Shown here: positions 1-8,788 of the stretch, in pieces | Position numbering within the stretch: position 1 is the first letter of the stretch | How the letters are laid out: every line of letters begins with the position of its first letter | Position numbers and translations under genes: made by a program | The notes under the pieces: model-generated | What the model saw: the letters and a program-made list of their open reading frames with translations, nothing else | What the model was told of the DNA's origin: nothing | Database searches by the model: none | Assembly: GCA_019112865.1 (NCBI GenBank) | Contig: DXIN01000016.1 | Location: 1 to 59,490 of the forward strand | Reading direction: 5' to 3' | DNA length: 59,490 nt | DNA from: Candidatus Helicobacter avicola | GTDB lineage: Bacteria; Campylobacterota; Campylobacteria; Campylobacterales; Helicobacteraceae

Positions 1-98
1 ATATGTGATGTGATTTGCGAAATATCTCGCTTTTCCAAAAAACTTTGAAAATTTGAGAGTATGATCTCAAAAGGTGTTTTTGAAATGCTAAGTTTCAT
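1..98 (-). CDS. dnaN: DNA polymerase III beta sliding clamp, N-terminal part (partial)
   Basis: Leftward reading frame that runs off the window edge; only the first 32 residues are present. The start ATG (96-98) has a strong GGGAGGA ribosome site just upstream. The visible N-terminus (MKLSISKTPFEIIL, then FLEKRD and SQITSH) resembles Helicobacter DnaN, whose N-terminus carries the same pattern of a short beta strand, an amphipathic helix and a DxxxIxSH segment. DnaN forms the ring that tethers the replicative polymerase to DNA. Its position downstream of dnaA on the same strand gives the common dnaA-dnaN order. The call rests on N-terminal similarity and context only. Confidence 0.75.
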   Translation of the reverse strand, partial: MKLSISKTPFEIILSNFQSFLEKRDISQITSH

Positions 99-295
99 TG
101 TTGTCCTCCCAATGTTTAATAAATTTTAGTAGTAATAGTAGGGGCTGTGAAAATGTGAAATATTTTTGTTTTTTCCCGCCTTGCTTATTTTTAGACTTAT
201 AAAGTTTCACAATGTTTTGTTGTATTTTTCACATTTATTCCCATCTCTTACTTTTTAAAGCGGTGAATTATACCTAAATTTATTGTAGTGTTGGT
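99..295. other. putative replication origin part between dnaA and dnaN (DnaA-box cluster)
   Basis: This AT-rich spacer between dnaA and dnaN has four copies of the DnaA-box core TTTCACA/TGTGAAA: TGTGAAA at 146-152 and 154-160, and TTTCACA at 205-211 and 227-233. The first pair and the second pair point in opposite directions. A very AT-rich stretch at about 240-295 next to them could be the unwinding element. In Helicobacter the origin is known to be bipartite, with box clusters on both sides of dnaA; the second cluster is at 1622-1725. Origin activity is inferred from box density and context. Confidence 0.65.
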
Positions 296-1621
296 TTAAT
301 CTTGCGGGTTATTGTCGTTTTTTATCTTGTTTTCGATTTCTTCGACAAGGTTTTTGAGATTCTCATCTTCTTTTATTTTTTCTTCAATTGCTTTAAGTGC
401 TTTGCTTACGGAACTATGGTCTTTCATATTGAGTTTGTTGGCAATGATAGGCATTGAATTGTGCGTGAGTTTGCGTGTGAGATAGGTGGCAATTCTACGC
501 GCTTTAGTGATATGTTGGTTTTTTGCTTTGGAGGTTATCTCGCTTGGTTTGATATTGAGTTCTTTTCCCACAAAAGAGAGAATTTTGTCTATTGTAATAT
601 TTTCTAATGTATTTCTTTGATATGTTTTCATCACGCTTATGGCAATTTCTAGTTTTGTTATGTTTGGGTTTAGATTGGATTGGAGGTTGATATTTTGGAT
701 AATTCCTAGAATCTGTCTAGAGTTATCAAGTTTGGTTGCGATGAAGTTGATTGTTTCATCATCAAGAACAATAGAGTTTAGATTACATTTTGAGCGGATA
801 ATTTCTTTTTTGGTATCAAGGTCGGTTTTTTCGATTTCTATGACGATTCCTCCTTCAAAGCGCGATCGTAGCCGCTCTTCTAAACCTCTGATTTTTTTGG
901 GCGGCTGGTCGCTTGTCATCACGATTTGTTTTTGGTCTTGGTGTAGAGCGTTGAAAGTGTTGTGAAATTCCTCACATATCTGATCTTTGCCACCAAAAAA
1001 CTGCACATCATCAATGAGTAGATAATCGCATTTTCTGTATTTGTTGCGGAAAGTATCCATTGTTTTGTTATTGAGTCGCAATTGAAAATCATTTAAAAAT
1101 TGTTCAGCAGTTATCAAAATCACTTTTTCATTTTTTTCTCTTACGGCATTGGCGATGGCGTTAAGTAAGTGTGTTTTGCCCACTCCAGTATGACCATAAA
1201 TAAGCAGAGGGTTAATTCTCCCGCGTATTTCTACTACCTTTTGACAAGAATCCCACGCAAGATGGTTGGATTTCCCCACTACGAAGTTTTCAAAGGTTTC
1301 TTGATAATTGATATGGGATTGTTGAGAAGATTCAGAGTTTTTTAGATTTTTATTGTTTTTTAAACTTTTCACATTATTCATAGGTTTTTTTATTTTGATG
1401 TGAATTTTTGGAGGGATACCTATGATTTCTTGTGCGCAAGATTTAAGCTTGTCAAGATAATGTATCTCTATCCAATTTGTTACAAAACTATTGGGTGTAT
1501 AAAATACTAATAAGTCCTCTCTGGAGGCACTTTCATCAAATTCTAAAAGTTTTAGATATGTGTCATATTCGTATTGGGATATTTCGTTTTTAAGTTGATT
1601 TAATATATCATTGATATTCAT
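296..1621 (-). CDS. dnaA: chromosomal replication initiator protein DnaA
   Basis: DnaA binds boxes at oriC, melts the DNA and loads DnaB. The 441-residue product has the usual four domains: N-terminal oligomerisation/helicase-contact domain (about 1-75), a short Asn/Ser-rich linker (about 80-107), the AAA+ domain with Walker A GHTGVGKT at 143-150 and Walker B LLIDDVQF, and the C-terminal helix-turn-helix with the DHSSVSKALK signature. I chose the ATG at 1619-1621, which has an AAAGG ribosome site and begins MNINDILNQL like other family members. An upstream in-frame ATG at 1756 would add 45 unrelated residues and run through the upstream DnaA boxes. Confidence 0.97.
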   Translation of the reverse strand: MNINDILNQLKNEISQYEYDTYLKLLEFDESASREDLLVFYTPNSFVTNWIEIHYLDKLKSCAQEIIGIPPKIHIKIKKPMNNVKSLKNNKNLKNSESSQQSHINYQETFENFVVGKSNHLAWDSCQKVVEIRGRINPLLIYGHTGVGKTHLLNAIANAVREKNEKVILITAEQFLNDFQLRLNNKTMDTFRNKYRKCDYLLIDDVQFFGGKDQICEEFHNTFNALHQDQKQIVMTSDQPPKKIRGLEERLRSRFEGGIVIEIEKTDLDTKKEIIRSKCNLNSIVLDDETINFIATKLDNSRQILGIIQNINLQSNLNPNITKLEIAISVMKTYQRNTLENITIDKILSFVGKELNIKPSEITSKAKNQHITKARRIATYLTRKLTHNSMPIIANKLNMKDHSSVSKALKAIEEKIKEDENLKNLVEEIENKIKNDNNPQD

Positions 1622-1725
1622 AAAAGAGCCTTTCGTAATACATCTGTGATTTTGGAAAAAGATGTGAAAAAAATGTGAAAAGTTCCTGAAATGATAGGGA
1701 AAAAAACTTTTAAAATGGATTAAAA
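1622..1725. other. putative upstream origin part between dnaA and ruvC
   Basis: This divergent spacer has two DnaA-box cores in direct orientation, TGTGAAA at 1663-1669 and 1674-1680, spaced 11 bases apart, with a weaker TGTGAT at about 1645. The placement corresponds to the dnaA-upstream half of the bipartite Helicobacter origin. The same boxes overlap the expected dnaA promoter region, so they may also mediate autoregulation. No clear TATAAT element was assigned. Confidence 0.55.
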
Positions 1726-2196
1726 ATGCAAATTTTAGGGATAGATCCTGGGACAAGAAATTGTGGTTATGCTGTGATTAGTTACACAAACAATACGCTT
1801 AAGCTCATTGAAGCGGGGTTTATCAAAATCAAAGAGCGGATTTTACAAGCCCAAATTGTGGAATTTATCGAAGGTATTGACATCGTTTTGCAATCACACA
1901 CAATCGATGAAGTTGCCATAGAGGATATGTTTTATGCCTATAATCCAAAAAGCGTGATTAAGCTTGCACAATTTCGTGGAGCATTGAGTCTGAAGATTCT
2001 CCAAGATTTTGGGAATTTTGCTGAATACACACCATTGCAAATCAAAAAGGCTCTCACAGGCAATGGTAAAGCAGATAAGGCGCAAGTGGCATTTATGGTA
2101 AAGCGTCTGCTCAATCTCAAAGGTGAGATTAAACCGCTTGATATTACTGATGCTATAGCCGTGGCGATTACGCATTCTCAACGACTTAAATTTTAG
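1726..2196 (+). CDS. ruvC: crossover junction endodeoxyribonuclease RuvC
   Basis: RuvC is the dimeric Holliday-junction resolvase that acts with RuvAB in recombinational repair. The 156-residue product has all four acidic catalytic positions of the RNase H-like fold: D7 in GIDPGT, E66 in AIEDMF, and D139 and D142 near the C-terminus ([13 protein letters not shown]). The length is normal for the family. The gene diverges from dnaA, the ruvC-dnaA arrangement seen in Helicobacter. No strong Shine-Dalgarno precedes the ATG, but the N-terminus aligns exactly with the family. Confidence 0.97.
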   Translation: MQILGIDPGTRNCGYAVISYTNNTLKLIEAGFIKIKERILQAQIVEFIEGIDIVLQSHTIDEVAIEDMFYAYNPKSVIKLAQFRGALSLKILQDFGNFAEYTPLQIKKALTGNGKADKAQVAFMVKRLLNLKGEIKPLDITDAIAVAITHSQRLKF

Positions 2197-2220
2197 AATC
2201 TAAAACAATCACAAAATCTC

Positions 2221-2250
2221 GTCATTGAGCGAAACGAAATATCCCTAGAT
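2221..2250. repeat. possible relic of a GTCATTGxGAGCGAA-type dispersed repeat
   Basis: The spacer between the convergent ruvC and the next gene contains GTCATTGAGCGAAACGAAAT followed by ATCCCTAGAT. It resembles a widespread bacterial intergenic repeat of the GTCATTGCGAGCGAAGCGAAGCAATC type, with one GC pair missing and a degraded end. Only this one copy was noticed in the window, so the assignment is tentative. Confidence 0.3.
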
Positions 2251-2251
2251 T

Positions 2252-3112
2252 TTAAAACCTCACTTCTTCTTGCGTGTTGTCTTGATTTTGCTCCTGTGCG
2301 GGGGTGGATTGCAAATCCAAGCTTTCAGGGATTACAAAATGGATTTCAAAGCTTTGCACCTTTTTGAGATTGCCGCTTTTTAGCGTATAAGCTTCTATTT
2401 TGTAAGTATCGGGGTTTTTAGAATCTACACCTTTTAACCATATAAGATCGCTATCTGGCTTTGCAAGTATGCTTACATCAAATGGTGGTGCGACTTCTTT
2501 GTAAATCGTAGGAAACTCCATCACCTCACCATTTTCTACATTCACTGCACCGATGATGATTTCACCACTATTTGGTTTGAGTTGATAGAGTGCATATTTA
2601 CCTCCAAATTCTATGATACCTCGTTTGAGCGCTTCTTGAGGACCTCCCTCGCAATTCACACAGCTTTCATCAGCACTCATAAACTGCCCTTGGTAGATGC
2701 TTGTAGTGTATTCTTGAAATTGAGGGATTTGCCGTTCTTGGCTAAAAATATCTTGGGCTATTGCGGTGCTAAGGGCTGGATCTTGTGGGGTTACATTTGT
2801 CTCTAAGGTCTCTGTTTGTGCTAGAGGGGGATTTGGTAAATCTTGTGTTTGGTTTTGTGAATCTTGAGAGGGTTGGGTGTTTGGTGCTAGATTTTCTTCT
2901 AGATTCTGTGAATCTTGAGTGAGTGTGGATTTTAGGTCTTGGGCTGGATTCTGTGAATCCGTATCTTGTGTATCTTGGGAGTTTTGTGCAGTTGGATTAT
3001 ATTGATTGGGGATAAATTCTTGAGTGTGCAGGTGCTTGCTTAGTTCAGAGATTCCCACACCTATACCTATCCCTACACACATCAGTAGGAGTAAATGAGA
3101 AGTTTTTTTCAT
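2252..3112 (-). CDS. hypothetical membrane-anchored periplasmic protein with a Gln/Asp/Ser-rich linker
   Basis: I do not recognise this 286-residue protein. It starts with a hydrophobic segment (about 6-20) that could be a signal anchor. A low-complexity region (about 37-120) follows, built from repeated SQDTQD/SQN/TQD units, many of them encoded by GATTCT-GAATC-type codon pairs. The last 150 residues look folded and include a CVNC pair and a stretch of alternating hydrophobic beta strands. The ATG has an AAGGA site at good spacing. The gene ends the long leftward block below dnaG. The architecture suggests a tethered periplasmic domain held off the membrane by a flexible linker; function unknown. 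Confidence 0.6.
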   Translation of the reverse strand: MKKTSHLLLLMCVGIGIGVGISELSKHLHTQEFIPNQYNPTAQNSQDTQDTDSQNPAQDLKSTLTQDSQNLEENLAPNTQPSQDSQNQTQDLPNPPLAQTETLETNVTPQDPALSTAIAQDIFSQERQIPQFQEYTTSIYQGQFMSADESCVNCEGGPQEALKRGIIEFGGKYALYQLKPNSGEIIIGAVNVENGEVMEFPTIYKEVAPPFDVSILAKPDSDLIWLKGVDSKNPDTYKIEAYTLKSGNLKKVQSFEIHFVIPESLDLQSTPAQEQNQDNTQEEVRF

Positions 3113-3131
3113 ATCTTATCCTTTTTTGTTC

Positions 3132-3431
3132 TTAGTCTTGCACAAATGTCTTGATGAGTGGCGAATGCAATACAGGGCTAAATTCTATGATTTCATAAGT
3201 CGCGGCATTGTTGAGGTAGTAGGGATCGTTGTGTGTAAAAGCCTCCGCGTGATCTTTATCCACAAAGCGTCCTATGATACACCCACCTACTTTTGGGTTT
3301 TGCGGACCAGAGACGAGCAAAACCCCTGCGTCATAGCCTTTTTGCAAATACGCGCGATGCTCTCCTAGAATCTGTTCAATCTCGCTTATGGGCTTTGTAT
3401 AAGTTACTAAAATACAAAAAAGATTTTTCAT
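3132..3431 (-). CDS. YciI-like family protein
   Basis: This 99-residue ferredoxin-like alpha/beta protein belongs to the YciI/YCII superfamily. Recognisable features are an opening FCILVTYTKP strand, a REHRAYL-like helix (LGEHRAYL), the GVLLVSGPQ turn and the AEAFTHNDPY motif, whose His-Asp pair is the family's putative active site. Family members are small dimeric proteins of largely unknown catalytic role. The ATG follows AAGGAG at ideal spacing. It sits 22 bases downstream of the PP-loop gene in the same leftward run. Confidence 0.8.
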   Translation of the reverse strand: MKNLFCILVTYTKPISEIEQILGEHRAYLQKGYDAGVLLVSGPQNPKVGGCIIGRFVDKDHAEAFTHNDPYYLNNAATYEIIEFSPVLHSPLIKTFVQD

Positions 3432-3453
3432 TTTCGCTCCTTAATTTGGTGAT

Positions 3454-4506
3454 TTAGGATTTCAAAAGCAAATATTGTGCGCTTTTGTTTTTAGGCAAGG
3501 CTTGAGTGCAAAATACCTCATCGCCCACACGCACCTTGTATTCTATGCCCTCTTGTGTCTTGGCATAGCCTAGGATAATGCGCGCGCAGAGGAGTTTATC
3601 CTCCCTGGAGGCACTTTTTTCGATAAGCCCTATGGGACCCACAGAATCTAATAGGGTGATTTGCTCCATCATTGGATTTGGGCTTTGGAGCTTTTTGTTT
3701 TCTTCTTCGTTGCGCCCAATCACACACCTAGCACCATTTTCTAGCACCATATATCGCCCCACTTTTATCATTTCCACATCTTCAAAAATCATCTTTCTGT
3801 GCGCACTTAGATCCTTTATCTTTTGTGCGATAGAATCTTGGGTGAGCAGACACCCTCCACCGGGTTTTTCGTAATATTTGAATCCATAGGATTGTATCAT
3901 CGCAAGTTGTCTTGTTCGTCCGCGTCCATTGATGTCTAGGAGCTTTTCTCTATCCACCCAGCCCATTTTCTCGGGGAAACTAGGCGCAAGGAGCTTGGCA
4001 CTCATAGGGCGTAGCAGCAGCTCATCAAGCGTTTTTGGCTTGCTCGGATCGCTCCCATCACGGCTTAAGATTACATCAAACTTTGGATCTTTGCCAATTT
4101 CACGCACGAGCTTTTTGACTTCATCGAGTGCTTGGGCGCGTTGGGATTTGGGGCGCTGTCCTAGCACCTCTCCACTGATGACAAAATCCGCTCCGCACTC
4201 TAGTAGATAGGCAAAAGCATTGCCAAACATATTAGCGTGGCAGTCGATACAGGGGTTGAAATACTTGCCATAGCCGTATTTGGGGCTAAAAAGCACCGAG
4301 TTAAAAAACTGCTCTCTAATATCAATGATTTTTAACTCCACGGGGATTTGTGCCGTGGCATTTTTGAAATACTCTAGCTTGTCTTTGTTGCCACCAAAGC
4401 CTATGTTAAAGTGCAAGGCAACCACTTCGATACCTTGGTCTTTGAGTAGTTTCATAGCGATGAGGCTATCACAGCCCCCGCTAAAGAGTGCTAATGCTTT
4501 TTTCAT
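3454..4506 (-). CDS. PP-loop ATPase, ThiI/MnmA-like, with C-terminal NFACT-R-like domain
   Basis: The 350-residue product opens with a PP-loop ATP-pyrophosphatase motif (SGGCDSLIA, residues 9-17), as in tRNA thiolation and related adenylating enzymes. A CIDCHANMFGNAF segment follows with a CxxC pair. The C-terminal third contains RTRQLAMIQSYGF, PGGGCLLT and DKLLCARIILGYAK. This resembles proteins that join a thiouridylase-like ATPase to an NFACT-R RNA-binding domain, often annotated as tRNA 2-thiouridylase-like. The likely role is tRNA modification, but substrate and reaction are not established. It overlaps the 3' end of dnaG by 26 bases, which suggests translational coupling. Confidence 0.75.
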   Translation of the reverse strand: MKKALALFSGGCDSLIAMKLLKDQGIEVVALHFNIGFGGNKDKLEYFKNATAQIPVELKIIDIREQFFNSVLFSPKYGYGKYFNPCIDCHANMFGNAFAYLLECGADFVISGEVLGQRPKSQRAQALDEVKKLVREIGKDPKFDVILSRDGSDPSKPKTLDELLLRPMSAKLLAPSFPEKMGWVDREKLLDINGRGRTRQLAMIQSYGFKYYEKPGGGCLLTQDSIAQKIKDLSAHRKMIFEDVEMIKVGRYMVLENGARCVIGRNEEENKKLQSPNPMMEQITLLDSVGPIGLIEKSASREDKLLCARIILGYAKTQEGIEYKVRVGDEVFCTQALPKNKSAQYLLLKS

Positions 4507-6166
4507 AACTGATAAGTTCTCCTTGTGTAAGTTTAGCGATTTTGCCTTTGAGGGTGTTGATAGATTCTAATTTTTGTTTGGTGCGCAAGTTTAGTCGTGG
4601 TATGAGTGCCAAATCCCTCTTGTATGCTTTAAGCACGAGAATCTTTAGATGTTCTTTAAACTCTTGGAGCGTTTGGAGTTTTTTGATATTTTCGTTAATG
4701 AGCAATGGGCGCAAATAAGGGTTTTGCGTGATATCTTGCCCTGTGTCTTGGCTTTGTAAAACCAAAAGATATTCTTTGTTATAGCATTCAAACACATTTG
4801 GTTCTAAGTATTCTACTGCTATGGTAATCCATTCGGGGTTTTCTAACAATGTGCGTATTAGCACACTTTCAGCAAGATGTTTTTGTGAATCCTGTGTCAA
4901 AATGGGTGCTTGTTTGGTATTTTGTCGGTGAATCTTGATGAGATTTGGCGCGATACGCAGTCGCTGTGCGATAAAAGGCACATATTCTGCCTGAAGCAGA
5001 GGAGTGAGTGTTTTGGTAAAAGCTGTGATTTCGTTGAGGGCTTGCTGCTTTTGGAGTGGGTCAGAGAGATTAAACCCTATGATAATTTGCTCAAGAACAA
5101 ATTCTATAAAACTCACTGGAGTCGTGAAAAGCGACTTTAGCTCCTCTAGCTTGTTTTGGGCGACCATATCGGCGGGATCGAGATTGTTGCTAAAAATCAC
5201 CACACCCCCACTCGCACTTATAGCACTTAGCATTTTGGCAGCTCTAAAGGCGGCATTGATACCAGCCTTATCACCATCATAGCTTAGGATTATCTGCGGA
5301 TCGCCTTTTTTGAGCAATGGTATATGTTCGCTGCTCAAAGCTGTGCCCAGTGTCGCTACGGCGTTTCTAAACCCAGCTTGATGGAGCATAATCACATCGA
5401 TATAGCCCTCACACACGATGATTTTTTTTTCACGATAGATAGATTCTTTGGCGATATGGTAGCCATAGAGGAGTTTGGATTTGTTAAAAATCTTGCTTTG
5501 TGGGGAATTGATGTATTTTGCCATTGCTTGTGAATCCACACTGCGTCCGCCAAAGCCTACGATTTTGCCATTTGGTGAGTGGATAGGGAACATAATGCGT
5601 TGAGAAAAACGCGCATACTCTCGTGCCTCATCTTTGCCAATGATACCAAGCTCTAAGGCTTCTTGTTTATTGTTAATGTGGTGGGCATTGATAAATTTCA
5701 TACTCTCAAAGCTCTGTGGGCTAAAGCCTAGGCGAAAAGATTCTATACTTGCGTGAGAGATCCCGCGGTTGTGGAGGTAGTCTAGCATTTGGGGATTGGT
5801 ATGGAGCTGCTGTTGATAGAATCTCGCCATATCCTCTAGCAGTGTGGATTGGGGCTTTTTTTGGAAATTATTTTCGTATTGGAGTTTGAAATTGCTCATC
5901 TCTGCTATGCGTTCCACCGCTGGGGCAAAATCTAGCTTTTCATACTGCATCACAAAGCCAATACTATCGCCCCCTACGCCGCAACCATAGCAGTGGAAAA
6001 TATTTTTGCTAGGACTTACCATAAAGCTTGGCGTTTTTTCGTTGTGAAAAGGACAGCACGCGGAGAAATTACTCCCAGTGCGTTTGAGATCAATGTATGA
6101 GCTAATGATATCTACAATATCCACTTGCTCTTTTAATCGCTCGATAGAATCCTTGCTAATGCGCAT
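4481..6166 (-). CDS. dnaG: DNA primase
   Basis: DnaG makes RNA primers for lagging-strand synthesis at the fork, recruited by DnaB. The 561-residue product has the N-terminal CHC2 zinc finger (C37/C38, H41, C59, C62 around CCPFHNEKTPSF and HCYGCG), the central RNA polymerase core with the Toprim motifs VCEGYIDVIML and SYDGDKAG, and a short C-terminal helicase-binding region. The ribosome site before the ATG is weak (TTAGG), but the N-terminus aligns with the family. A run of nine A residues on the coding strand (T9 at about 5422-5430) encodes part of EKKII before the Toprim motif. Confidence 0.97.
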   Translation of the reverse strand: MRISKDSIERLKEQVDIVDIISSYIDLKRTGSNFSACCPFHNEKTPSFMVSPSKNIFHCYGCGVGGDSIGFVMQYEKLDFAPAVERIAEMSNFKLQYENNFQKKPQSTLLEDMARFYQQQLHTNPQMLDYLHNRGISHASIESFRLGFSPQSFESMKFINAHHINNKQEALELGIIGKDEAREYARFSQRIMFPIHSPNGKIVGFGGRSVDSQAMAKYINSPQSKIFNKSKLLYGYHIAKESIYREKKIIVCEGYIDVIMLHQAGFRNAVATLGTALSSEHIPLLKKGDPQIILSYDGDKAGINAAFRAAKMLSAISASGGVVIFSNNLDPADMVAQNKLEELKSLFTTPVSFIEFVLEQIIIGFNLSDPLQKQQALNEITAFTKTLTPLLQAEYVPFIAQRLRIAPNLIKIHRQNTKQAPILTQDSQKHLAESVLIRTLLENPEWITIAVEYLEPNVFECYNKEYLLVLQSQDTGQDITQNPYLRPLLINENIKKLQTLQEFKEHLKILVLKAYKRDLALIPRLNLRTKQKLESINTLKGKIAKLTQGELISYEKSISTL

Positions 6167-6183
6167 TGCCTAATCCTCAAATT

Positions 6184-7488
6184 CTAAAAGCTATATTGCA
6201 CATATGCTTTACCAAAGCTTCTGTTTATCGCATCTGTCTGACCTAGTTTTTCAAGCATATACACGCCAATCATTCCTAATTCCAAATCAAGTGTAACGTT
6301 GTAGCGAACTCCTAGCGAATACGCGCTTTGAGTTTTGCGCGCACTGCGACTATCGCGTCCCAAAATCTCTATCGCACCTTTGTTAAAGCCAATATCCACA
6401 AAGCCATAGATAGTGTTTGTGCGATCTTCATACATATTTGTGGTTTGGCTTCCGCTGTGCATACCGCCGGGCTGGATTACCCCAAAGCCATTATGCGCGT
6501 GATTGTGCGCCTCAAATCGCGAGATAGAGCCCATATTGGCGATTTCAAAAAAATGATTACCCACTTTTTGATAGCCTGCACCAAATTCTATGAGATTGTT
6601 ATAAGCAACACTTTGCTCCACCCAGATGAGAAAAGTATCACCTCGCTCACCGATTGTATGTCCATGTCCATCATCGTGGCTATGGTTATGGTCGTGATGA
6701 GAGCTGTGTGCAAAAGTCGAGTTGAGATAGGCATAGTGCAAAAGTGTAGTGCTATGCCAGCTATCAACGCCCCCAAGAGAAAATATCACCTTGCCCCCAA
6801 AGACATCAAAAAATTCTTGCATATGGTAGGCAAATGGTGCGATTTCTACAAATGGCAGTGTGAGGTTTATCCCACCTGCAAAGAGATTTTTGCCATCATA
6901 AAGATGTCGGTAGAAATTAAAATCCGTGGCAAACTCGCGTGTGATGTGGGCTTGCTCATCTACCCAAAGTCCATAAAGCTTGAAATAGGGGTTTTGCAGA
7001 TAGCCATACGCGCCCTGCAGAGAGTGTCCCACCCAATCAAACTCATCTTCAAATCTCCCAGCTTTAATCCCAAGGCTTAGATTCTCAAATTTCTTTTCAT
7101 AGCCTATGTAGGTAGTGTTTGTTGTGAATTTAGATTCTATATATTCATAACGCATTCCTCCAAAAGTCGTGTCCATACTAAATGGCACAAACGCGCTAAT
7201 CCCAAGCCCAAAGTCGATTGCCTCAAAGGCTTGGGCTTTCATCAGCATTGTGGTATAGAGCATCGAATAAGAATCTCGCCTCGCGTTACTCTGCGATGAG
7301 GCAAGTGCCGAGCTTTTGCCAAAGAGTCCTATATGAGCGTGAAATTCCACTGGGTCGCTGTGGTGATGATGGTGATGATGATCCTCTGCTCGTAGCCAAA
7401 GCCCACCTAAAGCCGCTGCCAATGTGAAAATACGCACAGATGTGTGCAATCGCGTGAATCTTTTCGCAATCTCTAAAATCTGTGGCAT
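6184..7488 (-). CDS. His-rich outer-membrane beta-barrel protein, possible metal-related porin
   Basis: The 434-residue product has an N-terminal signal-like segment (hydrophobic core at about 20-33) followed at once by seven consecutive histidines (about 37-43). A second His/Asp-rich cluster lies near residues 268-282 (HSSHHDHNHSHDDGHGH). The rest alternates amphipathic strands with aromatic residues and ends in YVQYSF, with the terminal Phe typical of outer-membrane barrels. The clusters suggest binding of Zn, Ni or Cu at the surface or channel mouth; this is inference. It sits between murA and dnaG in a packed leftward run, with an AAGGA site. I do not recognise a named family. Confidence 0.7.
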   Translation of the reverse strand: MPQILEIAKRFTRLHTSVRIFTLAAALGGLWLRAEDHHHHHHHSDPVEFHAHIGLFGKSSALASSQSNARRDSYSMLYTTMLMKAQAFEAIDFGLGISAFVPFSMDTTFGGMRYEYIESKFTTNTTYIGYEKKFENLSLGIKAGRFEDEFDWVGHSLQGAYGYLQNPYFKLYGLWVDEQAHITREFATDFNFYRHLYDGKNLFAGGINLTLPFVEIAPFAYHMQEFFDVFGGKVIFSLGGVDSWHSTTLLHYAYLNSTFAHSSHHDHNHSHDDGHGHTIGERGDTFLIWVEQSVAYNNLIEFGAGYQKVGNHFFEIANMGSISRFEAHNHAHNGFGVIQPGGMHSGSQTTNMYEDRTNTIYGFVDIGFNKGAIEILGRDSRSARKTQSAYSLGVRYNVTLDLELGMIGVYMLEKLGQTDAINRSFGKAYVQYSF

Positions 7489-7512
7489 AAGCGTTCCTTT
7501 TGTCTTTATATT

Positions 7513-8778
7513 TTATTCTTTATCGCGTGAGATTTTTACACCCAAACCTTCAAGCTTAGATTCTAGATTCTCATAACCGCGATCGAGGTGGTAGATTCTG
7601 TGAATCTGCGTAGTGTCTTTGGCAATCAGTGCGGCAAGGACGAGAGCAGAGGACGCACGCAAATCTGTCGCCATCACATTTGCACCGATGAGAGGCTTTG
7701 CTCCGCTTACTTTAGCGATATTACCCGAGAGCTTGATGTCTGCTCCAAGCCTCTGGAGCTCGCTCACATGCATAAAGCGGTTTTCAAACAATCGCTCCTC
7801 TATCACGCTCACACCCTCGCATTGTGTGGCAAGTGCCATAAATTGCGCCTGCATATCGGTGGGAAAACCGGGGTATTCTGTCGTGATAATCTCGAAGGCA
7901 TTGCGTTTTTTGGCAGGTAGTATGGTAATGCTAGATTCTGTAATCTCAAAGCCAAAGCCAATTTCTTCGAGTTTTTCCAAAATCGCTTGGAGGTGCGTGC
8001 TATTAGTATTGTGTAGTGTGATGCGTGAGTTGGTGATAGCCCCTGCACACAGATATGTTCCCGCCTCGATTCTATCAGGGATTACATCAAAGGGTTTGAA
8101 TCTAGGTAGCTCGCCATCGCTCCCATAAATAGAGATTTCATTGCTTCCTATGCCCTCGATCTCTATGCCATTTTGTGCCAAAACCTCGCATAGTTGCACG
8201 ACTTCTGGCTCTTTGGCGGCATTGATGATACGCGTTTTGCCCCTGGCTAGAGCTGCTGCCATAATGACATTCTCACTTCCTGTTACCGAGATTTTGTCAA
8301 ACAAAATATCCGCGCCTTGCAAGCCATTTGGGGCATTAGCGATGATGTATCCACCCTCGATGTGAATCTGTGCGCCCATTTTTTCCATGGCTTTGAGATG
8401 CAAATCCACTGGGCGCGCTCCTATGGCACAGCCCCCGGGCAAGCTCACTTGACATTTTCTAAAACGTGCTAAGAGCGGTCCTAGCACGAGTATTGAGGCT
8501 CGCATTTTACGCACAATATCATAGAGGGCTTTTGTATGGATAATGTCCGCACAATTTATAGTTAGCGTGTGTGAATCTACGCTCTCTATATGCGCTCCCA
8601 AATGCTCTAAGAGTTTTGAGAGAGTCTTGACATCGGCGACATCGGGAAGATTTGAGATTTTCACATCGTCTTTGCTTAATAGCGTGAGGGCTAGTAGCGG
8701 AAGTGCAGCGTTTTTGGCACCTGATATAGCGACATCACCATAGAGGTTTGGGGATTGGGTGATAGTAAGATAATCCAT
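7513..8778 (-). CDS. murA: UDP-N-acetylglucosamine 1-carboxyvinyltransferase
   Basis: MurA transfers enolpyruvate from PEP to UDP-GlcNAc, the first committed step of peptidoglycan synthesis in the cytoplasm. The product (421 residues from the chosen start) has the two-domain EPSP-synthase fold signatures: [11 protein letters not shown] near the N-terminus, the catalytic loop [13 protein letters not shown] with C117, and [10 protein letters not shown]117 is the residue attacked by fosfomycin in sensitive family members. I prefer the ATG at 8776-8778, because AAGGA lies six bases upstream of it. The ATG two codons earlier directly abuts AAGGA. Confidence 0.97.
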   Translation of the reverse strand: MDYLTITQSPNLYGDVAISGAKNAALPLLALTLLSKDDVKISNLPDVADVKTLSKLLEHLGAHIESVDSHTLTINCADIIHTKALYDIVRKMRASILVLGPLLARFRKCQVSLPGGCAIGARPVDLHLKAMEKMGAQIHIEGGYIIANAPNGLQGADILFDKISVTGSENVIMAAALARGKTRIINAAKEPEVVQLCEVLAQNGIEIEGIGSNEISIYGSDGELPRFKPFDVIPDRIEAGTYLCAGAITNSRITLHNTNSTHLQAILEKLEEIGFGFEITESSITILPAKKRNAFEIITTEYPGFPTDMQAQFMALATQCEGVSVIEERLFENRFMHVSELQRLGADIKLSGNIAKVSGAKPLIGANVMATDLRASSALVLAALIAKDTTQIHRIYHLDRGYENLESKLEGLGVKISRDKE

Positions 8779-8788
8779 AGACATTCCT

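Noticed and set aside
1622-1756. Longer dnaA start at 1756
   Set aside because: It would cover the DnaA boxes and ruvC start and add a Phe/His-rich sequence foreign to DnaA.
5422-5430. A9 run (coding sense) in dnaG as a phase switch
   Set aside because: It encodes conserved residues just before the Toprim motif of an essential gene. Occasional slippage is possible, but regulated switching is unlikely.
6328-7080. 250-codon frame on the + strand
   Set aside because: Antisense shadow of the His-rich outer-membrane protein; no ribosome site and no family features.
7613-8128. 171-codon frame on the + strand
   Set aside because: Antisense shadow of murA, whose protein sequence is clearly conserved.
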